A stretch of 8,041 nt of DNA from positions 1 to 8,041 of the forward strand of contig CACXDF010000004.1 of assembly GCA_902766325.1 (NCBI GenBank), given 5' to 3'. Of this stretch, positions 6,719 through 8,041 are shown piece after piece. The notes beneath the pieces are model-generated. The model did no database searches. It was not told the DNA's origin and was given only the letters and a program-made list of their open reading frames with translations. Made by a program: the position numbers and the translations under genes. How positions within the stretch are numbered: position 1 is the first letter of the stretch; each line of letters starts with the position of its first letter. The DNA is from an uncultured Eubacteriales bacterium. GTDB lineage: Bacteria; Bacillota; Clostridia; Christensenellales; DTU072.

Positions 6719-8041
6719 ATGAAATCGTCGAGTTCGTTTTTTGGCATGAAAAAAATTGCTCGGATACTGCTTGTCGCGGTCGTTTTGACGCTGGCGTTTT
6801 TCGCTGCGTTTTACGCGGTCCCGAATAAGGACGCCGCTTTTGCCGCGGGAGACCTCGATTGGGAAGTCTTCATTAAGTACAGAGACGGTTCCGTTTATTC
6901 CGATATCCCGCAGGTAGGCGTATGCAAACAAAGAGAACTGTGGTTCTTTGTGTCCGGCTATTCCCTTAACGACTCTTACGAATACTGCGTCACCAAATCG
7001 CCGAAAACGACCAAAGAAGATCTGGACGGTTGCGACTGGACGCTCATAAACGCGTCCGGCAGCACCTCGGTTGAGACGATAAGCGGCGTCGATTACATTA
7101 AGTGTTCTTATACCGTCGACACTTCGGAAGGCGGTATCAGCAGAGATTATTATTATTTCCGTCACGTGTATCAAGTGCCTTCGGGCGATACCTTCGTCAG
7201 AGAAAAAGAATACTACGCCTGGGAAAACGGCGCGGACTTTTCTCCCATCTATTGGTATATCACCGTTAACGTGAACGACGGCAACGAAAACGCTTTCCGT
7301 TCCATTCAGGCGAAGTATCTTGCGAAAGGCGCTACGGTTGAGTCGAAATACGACGGTACCTGGACGGCCAATCCGGTCACCTTTACCGTGACGACCGCAA
7401 CGATGGAAGCGAACGCCGTTACCGGCGAAGGCGGCGAACGCAATTTCGTCTATAACGAATCCCGCGAAAGGATCTCTTATTCGGAAAACTTTAACGGTTT
7501 TTACGAGACGAAATACAGAGAATACCGCGAAACGGGGCTTTATTCCGACGCCGAAGCGCAGGAACTGGCGCAGATCGCCGCGGCAAAACTGTCTAACTGG
7601 CAGTTCTTCCGGAACGGGAACAACGAGGTATCCGTTTCCAAGAGTCTCGACGGCGTCGTGATCTGGTTCCGTGTGACCGATATCGCCGGAGAATACCCGA
7701 AATTTTCTTATTACGGACGCGGACCGGAAGGATTGGGCGGCGAACCGTATTTTATCAATATCGACCCCGCCACGCCGAACTTCGACGTTTCGGCTCAGAC
7801 TTATAACGTGGAGGCGGAGCTGATCGACTATCAATCGGCTTCGTGGACGAGCAACAGCGTTCATTTCAGACTGAGCGACACGAGCAGATGCATCTCCGGC
7901 ATTACGTATCAATATTCCGCCAACGGCGCCGGTTTTACGGAAATGGGCGGCACCGATCTGGAGATCACGGTATCTACCAATCCGGTCCTTTTCCGCGCGG
8001 TGACCGAAGCCGGAAAATACTTTGAGTATTCTTTCCGTTAC
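6719..8041 (+). CDS. Large secreted surface protein with Ig-like / OmpL47-like repeats, 3'-truncated by window edge
   Basis: The frame is open for 441 codons to the last base, with no stop, so the C-terminus lies off the window. A signal peptide is clear: KKIAR at 11-15, a hydrophobic core to ~33, and likely cleavage after the alanines at 40-43 (AAFAA|GD). A domain of unknown type (~44-195) has four cysteines (69, 90, 105, 129), two of them at least able to form disulfides if oxidised. After it comes a repeating Ig-like pattern. WTANPVTFTV (215-224) recurs as WTSNSVHFRL (376-385), and WFRVTDIAGEYPKFSY (316-331) recurs as LFRAVTEAGKYFEYSF (424-439). The linker INIDPATPNF (347-356) joins them. 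This WTxxxVxF…ISGITYQYSxNG pattern resembles the OmpL47-like/Ig-like repeats of large Gram-positive surface proteins. No catalytic motif is visible. ATG 6719 is nearest the promoter; ATG 6746 (MKKIAR) would give a more classical signal peptide. Neither has a Shine-Dalgarno sequence. Confidence 0.88.
   Translation, partial: MKSSSSFFGMKKIARILLVAVVLTLAFFAAFYAVPNKDAAFAAGDLDWEVFIKYRDGSVYSDIPQVGVCKQRELWFFVSGYSLNDSYEYCVTKSPKTTKEDLDGCDWTLINASGSTSVETISGVDYIKCSYTVDTSEGGISRDYYYFRHVYQVPSGDTFVREKEYYAWENGADFSPIYWYITVNVNDGNENAFRSIQAKYLAKGATVESKYDGTWTANPVTFTVTTATMEANAVTGEGGERNFVYNESRERISYSENFNGFYETKYREYRETGLYSDAEAQELAQIAAAKLSNWQFFRNGNNEVSVSKSLDGVVIWFRVTDIAGEYPKFSYYGRGPEGLGGEPYFINIDPATPNFDVSAQTYNVEAELIDYQSASWTSNSVHFRLSDTSRCISGITYQYSANGAGFTEMGGTDLEITVSTNPVLFRAVTEAGKYFEYSFRY

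Noticed and set aside
6662..7912. Long open frame (416 codons) on the minus strand opposite the right-hand surface protein gene
   Set aside because: It is antisense to a frame with a signal peptide, a promoter and recognisable repeats. Its own translation is Arg/Val/Phe-rich with no domain logic, as expected when GAC/TCG/GTC-rich codons are read backward.

Overview
The window most likely comes from a Gram-positive-type (Bacillota, Clostridia-like) bacterium, possibly one of the uncultured gut lineages. This is an inference from four things: sigma-70/SigA-type promoters with extended -10 elements, a clostridial-style FtsH, large secreted proteins built from MBG and Ig-like modules, and moderate GC with frequent GAC, TCG and GTC codons. 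No rRNA, tRNA, IS element, CRISPR array or phage gene was found, so the taxonomic call rests on gene style alone.

Layout. (1) Positions 2-1450 hold the 3' three quarters of ftsH, cut by the window edge exactly at the Walker A motif and closed by a strong intrinsic terminator (1480-1518). (2) A 269-bp intergenic stretch (1451-1719) holds that terminator, an isolated perfect hairpin (1642-1664) and a clear promoter (1681-1710). (3) A three-gene plus-strand operon follows. It encodes a signal-anchored protein with Ig-like folds (1720-2955), an overlapping secreted MBG-domain protein with a C-terminal membrane anchor (2948-4447), and a ten-helix EamA/DMT transporter (4471-5397). (4) A convergent minus-strand gene (6528-5413) encodes a type I phosphodiesterase / nucleotide pyrophosphatase-like enzyme of the alkaline phosphatase superfamily, with its own textbook promoter. 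Both genes appear to end in one bidirectional terminator (5386-5424). (5) Divergently, from 6719 to the right edge, a large secreted multi-domain surface protein starts and runs off the window.

How the genes relate. ftsH is housekeeping membrane-protein quality control and is transcriptionally separate. The first two operon genes overlap and are probably co-translated; both carry most of their mass outside the membrane, so a two-part cell-surface assembly is a reasonable hypothesis. The transporter shares their transcript, but its substrate cannot be told. The phosphodiesterase has no export signal and looks cytoplasmic.

Most noteworthy is the start architecture of the two plus-strand surface-protein transcription units. 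In both, an extended -10 promoter lies so close to the first ATG (7 and 9 nt) that the mRNA would be leaderless or nearly so, and no Shine-Dalgarno sequence is visible. The internal operon gene at 2948 and the minus-strand gene at 6528 do have recognisable ribosome binding sites. I do not see a clearly new defence or mobile system here.
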